From positions 88,817,868 to 88,881,867 of the forward strand of contig NC_084797.1 in the NCBI RefSeq assembly GCF_963169125.1: DNA of 64,000 bases, written 5' to 3'. The translations under genes and the position numbers were made by a program. The notes below the pieces were generated by a model. The model was not told where the DNA came from and did not search any database. It saw only the letters and a program-made list of their open reading frames with translations. Below are positions 1-10,414 of this stretch, piece after piece. The DNA is from Humulus lupulus. Taxonomy: Eukaryota; Streptophyta; Magnoliopsida; Rosales; Cannabaceae. The stretch's first letter is position 1. Every line of letters begins with the position of its first letter.

Positions 1-1096
1 TGTGCTTGCTTGGAGCTAAGGTAAGAAAACTGCACCCAGAACATATTGTGTGCGATTAGGGCTTGGCCCGTCTGTTGTATATTAATATGATTAGGGCTTG
101 GGCCCCAGGATTTGTTATGTTAGGGTATTGTTCTAAATGCTTGTTGATCAATTATTATGTGCTTATATTCGTTACATGAATTCTATGATTAAGGCATGTG
201 TCCCTGTTATATGAATATGCTAGTATTATGAAAATTATTATTCTATGGGATTATTGATTAGCATGAATATGTGCTTAATTTGTCAGGATGTGCCTATCCC
301 CTTCTGTTTCTTATAAGTAAGATATGTAATCCTGGATCAGGGCTTGACTTATGAGTCAATGACAACAAAAGCGCGCTGTGCATTGGTCGAGAGGCATTGG
401 CCTAAACCAGCAACGTACTATAATGTTGATCAACTCTAAGGTCGACGGTGAACCATGAGGGTTGGGCTAGCTCTATGGCTAGTGAGACAGAGCTAAGTGC
501 AAGGCCCCAGATGACTCTATGGTCACGTAGCTAGGGCATAGGCCCAGAAACTTGGCTTGAAAGCCAACTGAATAGGGCAGCGGCCCCAGGTTGATCCAAT
601 GATCTGTTATTGAACCTAAATGGTATTGGCTATGAATTAATGTTTCTGAGTTTTATTGAACCTAAATGGTATTGGCTATGAATTAATGCTGAGCCTCGGC
701 TCATGGGTGCTTTGTGGTGCAGGTAAGGGGAAGGGAAAGCTTGACCAGCCATGAGTTGGAGAGCTTCGGTGGCGGTGTGTACATATGCGGCTGCTCGACC
801 AGCACAGTCGAAGTTATCTCAGAGGAACTACGGTTTTAGCCCTGTTTTGCCGCTTAGGCCGGCTGATGTAACTTTTCATATGTATCTATCCTTTTTAACA
901 GTTGAGTTGTAATATTTTGGGATCCCATGTTATATAAAATTTTTGTAATAAAATTCAATGGTTCATTGACCGAAATTTTTAACCCTAACCCTTGTCATTA
1001 ACCTTAGTTAGACGCTTTAAGCCGAATGACTTGATTAGCAAGTCTGACACAATTTTAAGTACACAGTGTAACGGTCCTGTTATAGGAGGGCGTTAC
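1..1096 (+). mobile_element. Chromovirus LTR, 3' portion (starts before window)
   Basis: This is the right-hand part of a Ty3/gypsy chromovirus LTR in plus orientation. It matches, by eye, the LTR at 58126-60353: both carry a GTAAGAAAA site (here at about 23), a block reading like GCCTCGGCTCATGGGTGCT (about 694), and a downstream GTAAGG site (about 723). It ends in GGGCGTTACA at 1096, the usual TG...CA type border of the family. A GGGATCCC palindrome followed by a TATATAAA stretch lies at about 919-942. Whether it is a solo LTR or part of a full element cannot be seen because the left end is outside the window. Confidence 0.8.
607..688. repeat. 46-bp tandem duplication inside the LTR
   Basis: The stretch starting TTATTGAACCTAAATGG occurs at about 607 and again 46 bp later at about 653, with about 36 bp identical between the copies. 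It is local to this LTR copy and was not seen in the related LTR at 58126-60353. Confidence 0.8.
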
Positions 1097-1149
1097 AATC
1101 ATAGAGCATACATTTTTCTAAACGTGTGATTTTTGCCGCTCAGCAACAT
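1097..1149. other. 53-bp unassigned spacer between two LTRs
   Basis: Short sequence between the CA end of the plus-strand LTR and the TG start of the minus-strand LTR. It has no recognisable feature. The five bases next to the second LTR (AACAT) do not match the bases after the far end of that element at 40575. Confidence 0.5.
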
Positions 1150-3147
1150 TGTAACACCCTGGATGGCGAAGATTATTACACTGTGTATTTTAAACAGCGC
1201 TAGACTTGCAAATCAAGTCATTTGGATATAAACATGTAACTAAGAACAATTAGTGGATTAGGGTTTAAAGATTTTTATCATAGAAATAGTTTTTTTCATT
1301 AAAAATTTTGAGTCTATACATGGGATTAAAAAAATAAGTATTTACAAGGCATTTACAACTCTAAAAAATAATTACAATGTAAGCCGGCCTAAACGGAAAA
1401 ATGAAGTTTTGCTCTAGTCCCTGTTGATCCCTTGGCTGTGGTGCTCGAGCTGCAAATGTACATGCCGCCCCTAAAGCTCTCCAACTCATGGTTGGTCCCG
1501 CTTTCCCTTTCCCTTACCTACACCACATAGCACCTGTGAGCCAAATCTCAGTAAGAAAACTTAAATCAATAGATACAAATGAGCAACAGTACATAAATAA
1601 TAAACTTAGCAGTAAAAACCCGCTCAAACAAAAACATTTTCCAATGTTAGTAGTCAATACAGTTAGACAAGTTCAATCGACACTTTTGTTTATTTAGAAG
1701 ACTTTCAGACGTGGCTCTCTTAGGCCAAGCTCTCAAATCTCTTGGCCGACCTCGGATCTTTTAGGTCGGGCTGCGTTCCGCACGCTTGATGTTGGCCTTG
1801 GATCCCTTAGGCTAGACTTTCAGATTAAATATAATCAAACGTATAGACTGGACAGTACACAAGTAAATGCAGCATATACAAGCATGCATAATCCAATAAT
1901 CACAATTATAACCACAATCATATCCATTTATAGGGGAGGCATCCGAGCCCTGACCACAATCAGGGTGTAGTTTTCTTACCTTGAGTCTCGAGCAGAAGGT
2001 ATAAGGTGATCCCTAGCACAATCCCTATTCTCGAGCCCTAGCAATATAACCTAGTCACAACGCAACAATGGATCACCATCAATCATTTAGACTATTTAAT
2101 ATCTTCAAGATAAATTTCTTGCCATTGGAATCTCTAATTATACTAAACTGCATAGTAGAATCCTTCCCCAGCCTTTACATTTGAGTTCCCGAGCTTAAAA
2201 AACATAATTGGAAAAAGTTCCATATTTGAGTCGCTGCGCTCCTCAGAGGTGTCGCAGCCCTCTACAAGTTAGAGAGCCTCCTAAGAAATTTTTTTGGACA
2301 CGTGCCGCAACGCGACCTACCCAGCTCCGCGGCAGTAAGGTGGTTCAGCGAACCCCTTTCGTCCTCTGAGTTCATGCAAGCTGCGACACTACAAGAACAA
2401 TGTTGCGCCGTGACTCCGCGAACCCAGATTTTCAAGTGTTTTCAGATTTCTAAACTCCCCTAAATATCGTCCCAAACATGATTTTAATAGCATTATATCA
2501 CAAAAGTTGTCTCAACAGCTCACAATCAACAAAACCTAGCCCATAAACCTAACAAAATTTCACCAACCTCAAAATTCGACGCAAAGTCTAAGACTCAAAG
2601 AACTTTAAAACTTAAATTTACCTCTGATTAACTCATTTCCTAGCTACCTCTTCAAGTTGTATGCTTCCAATTCCCCACTAAGCTTCAATCCTCAACAAAC
2701 CTTCCTCAAAATCTCAAAGGTTCAAGAGCCCCAAACCAATGCTATAAGAGAGGGTGAGAGAGGGAGAGAGAGAGAGAGAGAGAGAAACCAAGTGTGTTTT
2801 GTGTTTCTTGTTATTTCTTGAAGGCTTCCTAAATCTATCTCTTGACACCAAAAAGACTAAAGTGCCACTAGGTGAAAACCTTACTCTTTAATGTCCCAAG
2901 GGCGATACCGTCATTTGCCGCATTTCTCGCTAATTCTCAAGTAGCACTATAGATTCCCAATTAATCCCAACATACCCAAATACACCTAAACATGCATATC
3001 TAGTCATATCTTATCATAACCGAAGAAATCAAATAATGATGCACACATATAATGATTAATCACGTAATAATACAATTAAATCAATTATTGTCCTCCCGGT
3101 ATGCTAATGAAGGCACCGAGCCTTATAAGCGAATTTGGGGCGTTACA
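1150..3147 (-). mobile_element. Element Z: 3' LTR (chromovirus, minus strand)
   Basis: LTR of about 2.0 kb, read on the minus strand. It starts TGTAACGCCCC (plus-strand end CGTTACA at 3147) and ends ...GTGTTACA (plus-strand TGTAACACCC at 1150). It is followed on the plus side by a reverse-oriented polypurine tract and by the 3' end of a gypsy pol gene, so it is the 3' LTR. The conserved GTAAGAAAA motif lies at about 1973-1981. CpG-rich repeated words occur at 2225-2420. It resembles the presumed 5' LTR at 36793-40574 only in part, so the two ends may come from different subfamilies. Confidence 0.85.
2752..2785. repeat. (GA)n microsatellite
   Basis: Nearly perfect GA dinucleotide run within the LTR. 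The related minus-strand LTRs carry GA runs at the same relative place (about 48260-48290 and 56641-56674). Confidence 0.9.
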
Positions 3148-3161
3148 ACTATCTCCTCCTT
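3148..3161 (-). other. Polypurine tract of element Z
   Basis: The plus strand reads ACTATCTCCTCCTT directly after the LTR border, so the minus strand is a purine-rich tract ending at the LTR start. This is the second-strand priming site expected for a Ty3/gypsy element. Confidence 0.8.
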
Positions 3162-3204
3162 ACAAAAATTTCATCCTCAAAATTTACCTGAATAGTTCGT
3201 GATG

Positions 3205-3561
3205 TCAATCCGGCATATCTGATTCAAGTTCCCAAGTTGCCTCCTCTACTTTGAGGTTTCTCCACAACATTTTCACTAAGGCAATGGTCTTGTTCCGCAA
3301 GACGTTGTCCGTTCTGTCTAGGATGTGAATCGATTTCTCTTCATAAGAAATGTTTTGATCCAATTCTATGTTTTTATAACTCAGCACATGTGTAGGAGTT
3401 GCTACGTACTTCCAGAGCATAGACATATGAAATACGTTGTGAACCCCTGATAAAGCTAGAGGTATTGCTAATCTGTACACCACTTGTCCAATTCGTTCCA
3501 GAATCTCAAAGGGGCCAACAAATCTAGGACTTAATTTTCCTATCACTCCAAATTGTCTCAC
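3205..3561 (-). pseudogene. Element Z pol: integrase C-terminus with chromodomain-like tail
   Basis: A 118-residue open stretch matches the end of chromoviral polyproteins. The N-terminal part has the GKLSPRFVGPFEIL block typical of the integrase C-terminal region, followed by VYRLAIPLALSGVHNVFHMSML. The last 45 residues (ILDRTDNVLRNKTIALVKMLWRN, then EEATWELESDM) are the chromodomain-like ending used by Tekay/Del/Reina-type elements. In the family this module guides integration to chromatin. It lies only about 60 bp from the LTR, as expected. The frame upstream is broken (stop before the first Met), so this is a fragment of a dead pol gene. Confidence 0.9.
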
Positions 3562-3722
3562 TCATCTCAAAGGAGAAACTCTAAGGAACATATGATCACC
3601 TACTTGAAACTCGACACTTCTACGTTTCAAGTCCGAGTAACTCTTCTGTCTACTCTAGGAGGCGAGCATTCGAGCCCTAATCTTCTGAATTGCCTCATTA
3701 GTCCTCTGAATTGCCTCATGAC

Positions 3723-4049
3723 CTAAGTACATCCTCTCACCCATCCATCCCAATGAATGGGAAATCTGCATTTCCTCCCATACAACATTTCATATGGAGC
3801 CACTGTAATAGTCGCATGATAACTGTCATAATAACAAAACTCAATCAAATGGAGATACTTACTCCAAGATCCCCCAAAAACCAGTACATAGGCCCGCAAC
3901 ATATCCTCTATTATTTGAATTATCTTATAATAGTGTCCATCCGTTAGAGAATGATAAGATCTACTGAATCTCAACTGCGTGCCCATAGCCTTTTGTAGGC
4001 TTTCACAAAACATAGAATTAAAGGTGCAGTCCCTACCGGAAACTATCAA
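3723..4049 (-). pseudogene. Element Z pol: integrase catalytic core fragment
   Basis: Residues read IVSGRDCTFNSMFCESLQKAMGT, then SYHSLTDGHYYKIIQIIEDMLRA, then WSKYLHLIEFCYYDSYHATITVAPYEMLYGRKC. This is the second half of a gypsy integrase core. The D of IVSGRD corresponds to the second catalytic Asp of the DDE triad. The position after TDG that normally reads QSERT is changed to HYYKI, so the third catalytic residue (E) is not recognisable. The following coding block (3205-3561) is in a different open stretch, so the gene is frameshifted or interrupted between them. Neighbouring blocks are in the expected pol order on the minus strand. Confidence 0.85.
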
Positions 4050-4411
4050 TCTCGGAAATCAAACCAGGAATTCCATGGTAATTTCCTATCCACAATCACC
4101 CACACAGAGTCATGTTACCCCACTTTCCTTGGAAATCAAAACACAAATTCCATGGTAATTTCCTCCCACTTCCACTTTGGAATCCCTAAAGGTTGTAGCA
4201 ACCCTGTTGGCCTTTGGTGTTCAGCCTACACATGCTCACAGATTAAGAACTTGGCCACATAATCCACCATGTCCTTCTTCATTTCTAGCCACCAATACAG
4301 AGTCTTTAGATCTTGGTACATCTTCGTCATACCCAGATGTAGTGAATAAGGAGTGGTATGAGGCTCATCCAGAATCTCTCGCCTGATACCAGAATCCATT
4401 AGAATGCAAAT

Positions 4412-4840
4412 CTATTTTTTATACCTCGATAAATCTACTTCTGAAATAGAAGAGTCTCTAGCCAATCCAGCTAAGACATTCTCCTTATGTTTCCTCAACT
4501 GAGAATCCTCCTTCTGCACTTCTCTGATTCTCTCAAGGAGTATGGACTGAAGAGTAATGTTGTCTAGCTGACCAGCTACCAATTCAATTCTCGCTCTTGT
4601 CATTTCTTTAGCAAGCTTTTCTGATATCTGTCTCGAACTGAACAACTGCCCTGGACCCCTCTGACTCATTGCGTCGGCCACCATATTGGCCTTTCCTGGA
4701 TGGTACAAAATCTCACAATCATAGTACTTTAACAACTCCAGCCAACGCCTTTGGCACATATTCAAACTTTTGTGGTCAGTGTATATTTCACACTTCTCTC
4801 CATACAGGTAGTACCTCCATACCTTCAATGTGAATACCAC
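4412..4840 (-). pseudogene. Element Z pol: RNase H end and integrase N-terminal linker
   Basis: The 142-residue stretch begins with [25 protein letters not shown] and continues [31 protein letters not shown]. This is the C-terminal half of a gypsy RNase H, including the last catalytic region D-H-K. About eight residues normally present between DHKSL and the NM-RQRRW block are missing. The rest ([17 protein letters not shown]...) is the linker before integrase. Between 4840 and 5335 the same reading is recognisable but holds several stop codons. It is part of the broken pol gene of element Z. Confidence 0.85.
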
Positions 4841-5334
4841 AGCTAGTTCAAGATCATGAGTGGGATACCTCTGTTCATACTACTTCAGTTTTCTAGAAGC
4901 GTAGGTTATCACCTTCCCAACTTGCACCAATTCATAACCCAAACCCTGCCTAGAAGCATCGTAGTACACCACAAACTTTTCCTTGTCTGTGGAAGACTTA
5001 GTACTAGAGCGGTAATTAGTCGTCACTTCAACTAATTGAAACTGTTTTCACATGTATCTGTCCAGACACACTTTGTCTTCTTATGCATTAGTTTAGCAAA
5101 CAGTGTTGCTATTCTAGAGAATCCCGCAATGAATCATTGATAATATCCTGCTAATCTGAGGAAGCTTCTAACCTCTGGTAAACTGCTTGGCCTCGGCCAA
5201 TCACTCACTCCCTCTATCTTGGTTGGGTCCACTAGGATCCCCTCCTTACTCATAATATGGCCTAGAAATGTTTATTGGGGTAACTAGAATTCACACTTAC
5301 TAAACTTAGCATACAACTTGTGCTCCCTCAACAT

Positions 5335-5704
5335 CTATGGTACCAAACAAAGATGTTGCTTGTGTTCCGCTTCTGATTGGGAGTACACCAATATGTCATC
5401 AATGAATATGATTACAAACTTATCCAAATAATCCCTTAAGACCTTATTCATCAAATCCATGAAGGTTGTTGGGGCATTGGTTAGCCCAAAAAACAGGACC
5501 AAGAATTCATAGTGTCCATACCTTGTACGGAACGCAGTCTTTGGTATGTCCTCTTCCTTAATCCTCAACTGATGGTAGCCAGACTGGAGGTCAATCTTAG
5601 AGAACACCGTCTTTCCTTGTAGCTGATCAAACAAATCGTCAATCTTGGGTAGTAGATACTTATTCTTAATAGTCAACCTATTCAGCTCTTTGTAATCGAT
5701 GCAC
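5335..5704 (-). pseudogene. Element Z pol: reverse transcriptase core
   Basis: The minus strand encodes [46 protein letters not shown], then [19 protein letters not shown]. These are the palm blocks of a gypsy reverse transcriptase. The catalytic DD of the IDDIL motif and the D of SKIDL are present. The N-terminal end of this block is cut exactly at 5704 by an inserted LTR. The missing upstream residues (FVKKNDGSLRMS) resume at 34540 on the far side of nearly 29 kb of nested elements, and the join restores RMCIDY, so the split is certain. Confidence 0.92.
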
Positions 5705-6017
5705 TGTAACTCCCTGGATAACCAAGACCGTTACACTGTGTGTTTAAAAAAGTGCAACACTTGCTAATAAAGTCATTTAAATGAAAATGTGATCCTAAAG
5801 TCATAAACAGGTTAGGTTTAAAAGGTTTTGGTCATAAACAGATAACTTTCATTAAAACAAATGTTTAATACATGGGATCCCAAAAACAGGGTTTAAACGA
5901 CAGATTTAAAAAATGTCCAAAATTTATTTGTAATCAAGGCCACTCTAATGGAAAAAACACAATTTAGGTTTTCGTCCCTGTACAATCCCTCGACCGTGGT
6001 GGACGAATAGGTGACAA
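5705..6017 (-). mobile_element. Solo LTR in pol of Z, left segment (rest at 32510-34539)
   Basis: A minus-strand chromoviral LTR starts here on the plus strand with TGTAACTCCC and stops where element Y begins. The flanks TGCAC (5700-5704) and TGGAC (34540-34544) are a target-site duplication with one mismatch. Removing the insertion and one flank copy restores the RT reading frame of Z. Only LTR sequence of this family lies between the flanks, so it was a solo LTR of about 2.3 kb before Y entered it. A GGGATCCC palindrome sits at 5874-5881. Confidence 0.88.
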
Positions 6018-6787
6018 TGTACACATCCACGGGTTATTAGCGAGCTGAAAAGGGCATAATTCTATCCGCCATGTGGAAACCACCTACCCAGAGCTTCTGT
6101 TACGAGTCTCCACCTCTTTAGCTCGAGGTAGTCAAAGGTTTTGTAAGAATACTAGAAGGCATCGAGTCAGCAGTGTGGACACCACAAGCTGCAACTACAT
6201 CAAGCTCGAGGTACGACATAGAGCTGACACCCCCGATCATTTATGAAGTCAACCACGCAATGTAAACATCTGCATATCAGACATCACGTGTCTACTCCAT
6301 TCCTGAATTATCGGACACGTAGCATAAACGTGCGTGTTCAGGCACCCCACAACTGGTTTGGGCCATGTAGCCCATTATCCCCCTTACCTATTGATTAGAC
6401 AACACTTCATTGTCAAGTTTTAGGAATTAATCATAAGTGTCACAGAAGTGACATGATGGGTAAGAAGATCACGAGATGACCCCTTTACCAACACCCAGGT
6501 GTCCTCTCCCTATAAATATGGAGACCCTGGGTGTTGCACGGGGTTGGTGTCTAGTTTGTAAAGAAACCCCCTATAAGGAATACTAGAGATATATAAAAAA
6601 TATTGGCTGGTGGACTGGAGGGATTTTAACCTTCAAACCACCCTAAAAGGAAAGGATTTATAACCTTCCCCCTATACTATTCTCGCCAGTTTAGAATATA
6701 AATATTTACATATTACGGTTCATCATCTAGAACTAATCCATCCTGTTTATTCATATAATTATCTGTTGCCGAAGAACCGCGTCAACA
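6018..6787 (+). mobile_element. Element Y: 5' LTR
   Basis: A 770-bp LTR, matched closely by 31061-32509 apart from a 674-bp insertion in the latter. It shares ATCCACGGGTTATTAGCG near the start and GAAGAACCGCGTCAACA at the end. A TATA box (CCCTATAAATATGG) lies at about 6510, giving plus-strand transcription into gag. The first bases are TGTACAC, where the 3' copy reads TGTACGCCCTAAAC, so a few bases at the very start were lost or replaced in this copy. Confidence 0.88.
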
Positions 6788-6790
6788 GTT

Positions 6791-6808
6791 TGGTGCTTTC
6801 ATTGAGAG
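6791..6808 (+). other. Primer binding site of element Y
   Basis: TGGTGCTTTCATTGAGAG begins three bases after the LTR end. It starts with TGG, complementary to a tRNA CCA end, and stands where minus-strand synthesis is primed. It is not the iMet type used by the chromoviruses here. I could not assign the tRNA from memory. Confidence 0.7.
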
Positions 6809-6840
6809 GTTTTAGATTGGTGCTATTGCAGAAATCCAAC

Positions 6841-8163
6841 CATGGTGGTTACTCGCTCGAGGCATGGTAATGAAGCGGATCAACGTGATGGGCAGGAGGC
6901 CCACCATGCCACCGTATCCGATGAGCAAAACCCTGAGGTTCAGCCGTGACCAGGAAAGCAGCCGATGGGCCAGGGCGACACTAGAAGTTCGGCTGCCTAG
7001 ATTTCTACACGGCGGTAGAAATGGAAAGTGCATAGTTGAGGAGTCAGCTGTCGAAAGCAAACAAGCAGATCAAAGAGGTCTTGCCCTAATTACCCCCTCT
7101 TACAACCGACGCTAATGTCGTAAAGAGGCACAGTGGGACTCATAAGTCCCGCCGGGGTAACTGGTCCAGGCCCAGTCGGTTGGTCAGAACCTCGACATCG
7201 AATTCTACTCCCACGTCACACCACCAGGAAACTGTGTTTGAGGAACTTCCTAGGGCCGACCAGCAATTTAGCCGATCGGTCCGGACCTCAACTCCTAGCT
7301 TAGTTCCCCCCTCAAGTGCGCCCAGGAGGGCCCGAGGCAGCTTGCGAAGGAGATCGGGGGAGGGCTCGTGATGATAGCCTGCCCCGGCTAGCCGCCCTGC
7401 ACCATGGTCAGACCACCGAGCACAGGACGCGGGGAATGGTAGAGCGGGGAGGCCTTGACCTGACGGGACCAAGATTGTGTCACCAGTTAGGCACCCCCCC
7501 TCACCAATAAGATACCCATCTCCTCCCCGTCCAGTCCGAGACATTCTGGCTCATGGGAGTAGCAGGAGAAATCCTCCTTCCGCCGGACCTTCCCATCGCA
7601 GCCGAGTGTGCGGGGAAATCTCGGATCCTCACCCTCAGCAGCAGGCTCCGAGTTTTTCACACGGGAGTTACTAGACTGGGAGTCATCAAAGTGACATGTC
7701 CGGCGAAGGCATGCGCCATCATTTGAGTTCGGCTCAAAGCCCTCATGCCACCCCGAGGGCCGACCTTCGAGATCACCTCAACTCTTGGAGAGGAGATCCA
7801 GCAAGAAATGGTAGTCGTGCTCACCAAGGGGAGGGTCTGTCAGAAGTACGTGACAGCGGGAATGCCCCACATAATCTTGCTCAATCTAGGAGGGACAATA
7901 ACCCACCTAACGCTTACACTGGAACTGGAGCAGTTGAACAGCCCCAGAACAACCAAGGTAGTAAGGACCAAACCCTAGAGCGTCTAGCTCAGATGGAGGA
8001 GCTGATGAAGAAGCTCTTATCGAAAAAAGAAAAGGATGGATACAACTCGGGGGACAAACTCGAGCTCTTCGCCCCCAGCATAGCAGCTACAGTGTATCCA
8101 CCTAGTTTCCGTATGCCTCACTTGTCCAAGTTCGATGGAGATGGGGACCCGTCAGATCATTTG
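6841..8163 (+). pseudogene. Element Y gag, N-terminal part
   Basis: An ATG 54 bp after the primer site starts MVVTRSRHGNEADQRDG, a typical Tat-lineage gag start, but the frame meets TGA after about 35 codons. The best preserved part is 7696-8163 (MSGEGMRHHL...), which ends with a Lys/Glu-rich helix (ERLAQMEELMKKLLSKKEK) and the start of the retrotransposon gag domain (FRMPHLSKFDGDGDPSDHL). The reading is cut at 8163 by the LARD-Cassandra insertion and continues in frame at 18335 (GMFNTLMM) once the ATTTG duplication is removed. Gag forms the particle that packages the element RNA. Several stops and frame changes make this a pseudogene. Minus-strand and other-frame open stretches here (7140-7544) are shadows of its GC-rich codons. 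Confidence 0.85.
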
Positions 8164-10399
8164 TGTAACGACCCAAATTCGCTAATAAGGCTTAAGGGCC
8201 TTGATTAGCGTGCCAGGAGGGCACGATGGGATTTATGTGTGATTTTATGAGTTAAATGCATGGTTATGATTTAAAGCATGTTATATGACTAATTGAACAT
8301 TGAGATGCATGACTACGTGGTTAGTATGCATGTTAGGTGAAATAATTACGCATGTGGACCCCGTTCGCATGATAGGGGTAAATTGGTAATTTTAGCCCGC
8401 TGAGGGCATATATGTGATAATTGTATTCTGTGAATTTTACCACGTGGGTGTGGTGTTAATATTGTGATGCACGTGCCGAGACGGTACTAGAGAGCTAGTT
8501 AACTCAAGAGTCGCAACGGGATTTCTATACCCGGCTCGGGAGGAGCCTAGGGGTACCTCGGGAATTTTATGGTTAAGTTGAGATTTAGCGGGTTATTGGA
8601 GATTTAGTAACCTGGGTAACCATTTGTTACTGCTGAGAGTAACAAGTTTTAGAAAGAAAATGGTAGATATGAAATAGAAATGAAAGGACTTAAGTGCCCT
8701 TGAAGTTTAGTTGGGAAAGGATAGGCAAGGAGGGGAAAAATGGTCATTTGGTTGGGAATTAGATAAATGGCAGCTGGGTTATATGGGGTACACGGTTTGG
8801 GGCTTAGTCATTTTTGTCATGGATTGGTTTTGTTAAAAATAAAGAGAAGAAAAACAAAAGAGAAGGAAAGTTAGGGCAATGAGAAGAAGAAGAAGAAGGA
8901 GAAGAAGAAGAGAAGTGAAGGAGCTGAAATTTGGAGACTTAGGAGATGAATCAAGGGAGCTTAGGATGGGATTCTCTACTTAAGGTAAGGATTTATGCAT
9001 ATTTAAGTTTGATTATGTTTAGATTTGTGAAACTTAAAGTTTGAGTTAAGTTTTTAAAGTTTGAGTTTTGAAGTTGCTGATTTTTGCAATCTAAGGGTGG
9101 ATTGTTGGATATGTTTGTGTTTTGAGCTTGAATCTAGTGTTTATGGGTTGTTAGATGGTCCATTTGAAGTCTTAAATTGATTTTGGGGTTTGGGTATTGG
9201 TTTGGTATGATTTTGGAAGGTTTTAGCTCGGAGATAATGCAGGGAAAAACCCAGAATTATGGGTCTGCGAAGGCGTGCCGCGGCACAGGTTTTTCGTGCC
9301 GCAGCGAGGGAGCCCCTGACTGATGGGTGCCGCGGCACAAGGCCAATTTCAGGTGGAAATTTTTGGCAACTTTAGGCCTTTTCTCCGGGGGTTCGGGGGA
9401 TGTCTCCAGGGTGTTGTTTTAAGGTTTTAGAGGTCCCGAGAGTGCGGGATTGGTCCCGGGAAGTGGTTTTTGGTTGATTAGTATTGAGGGATGTTTCTTG
9501 TGTGTTGTGACTAGGTTGTTGGTGAGGCTCGTGCTAGAGGACCGTGCTCGCGGCTTTAGTGCATCAGGAGGCTCGGAATACAGGTAAGAAAACTGTAACA
9601 CCCGAGAATAGGGCATGGCCCCACTGTGTGATTGCAAGGCATGGCCCCAGATTGTATTATGTGCAAATGTTTAACCTTAAATGAATCATGATGTGTGTGA
9701 ATGATTATTTCGAATGTACTATATGTGTGATTATAATGAAATGAACGGCAAGGGCCGAGTGCGGCGTAGGCCCGGTACGGCCGTGGGGCCGAAAGTAACA
9801 CTCAGCACATGGGATGCTTATATTCAGGGTGGGACCCAAGGGATACATGAGTTATCCTCGCGGTGAGAACCGAGACCCCAAGCTTTGGTAAGGCCTCTGG
9901 GGCGGCATGGCCGTGTTTGTTTAATTGATGATTTCCTATTTATCAGTGAGTTATGTCAGTGATATTATTTGCATATGTTATGTGCTATTTGGGTTTTCTT
10001 GCTGGGCTTCGGCTCACGGGTGCTCCGTGTGGCAAGTAAAAGCAAGGAGTCAGTCAACCGACCATTAGTATGGAGAGCGTGGGAGCGGCGCGTACATGTT
10101 CGGCCTGCCGACTGCTTTGGTTGGGGGCATTTTGTAAATGGCTGTATTAATCCATTCTTTTGAAAGATAACCTGGTGTAAATCTATTTTTGAGTTGTAAA
10201 CATTTTGTAAACCTTATTTTGGGCCCCCAGATGTTCTATACTTAACGCTTTTAATGAAGTTAAACATTTTTAAAAGAGTACAGCCTTAAACTCTGGTTTA
10301 ATCACACTTTTGGTTTTAGAAACCACTTTGAGTCAATTAAATGCACAATTTCTGTTTTAAACTCACTTAGTAACGACTCTAAGGTAGTAGGGCGTAACA
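8164..10399 (+). mobile_element. LARD 5' LTR
   Basis: TG...CA bordered LTR of 2,236 bp. It contains three copies of a palindromic word (GTGCCGCGGCAC and variants) at 9277-9343, the conserved GTAAGAAAA at about 9583, and the block GCTTCGGCTCACGGGTGCTCC at about 10005. The CpG-rich words lie about 240-310 bp upstream of GTAAGAAAA. Long open stretches at 9419-9801 on the minus strand recur in the 3' LTR only because the LTRs are copies; they show no family motif. Confidence 0.9.
8881..8915. repeat. (GAA)n microsatellite in LARD LTR
   Basis: Imperfect GAA run. The corresponding run in the 3' LTR (about 15560-15580) is shorter, so this repeat changed length after insertion or during copying. Confidence 0.9.
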
Positions 10400-10402
10400 A
10401 CT

Positions 10403-10414
10403 TGGTATCAGAGC
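10403..10414 (+). other. Primer binding site of LARD (iMet tRNA)
   Basis: TGGTATCAGAGC lies three bases (ACT, 10400-10402) after the 5' LTR end. It is the standard plant initiator-Met primer site. The three-base spacer matters for the junction at 17065-17069. Confidence 0.92.

Noticed and set aside
7140..7544. A 134-codon minus-strand open stretch
   Set aside because: It lies opposite the GC-rich gag region of Y and looks like a shadow of that gene; no recognisable domain.
9419..9801. Overlapping minus-strand open stretches of 72-81 codons in the LARD LTR
   Set aside because: They recur at 16083-16465 only because the LTRs are copies. They carry no family motif, and the region is regulatory LTR.
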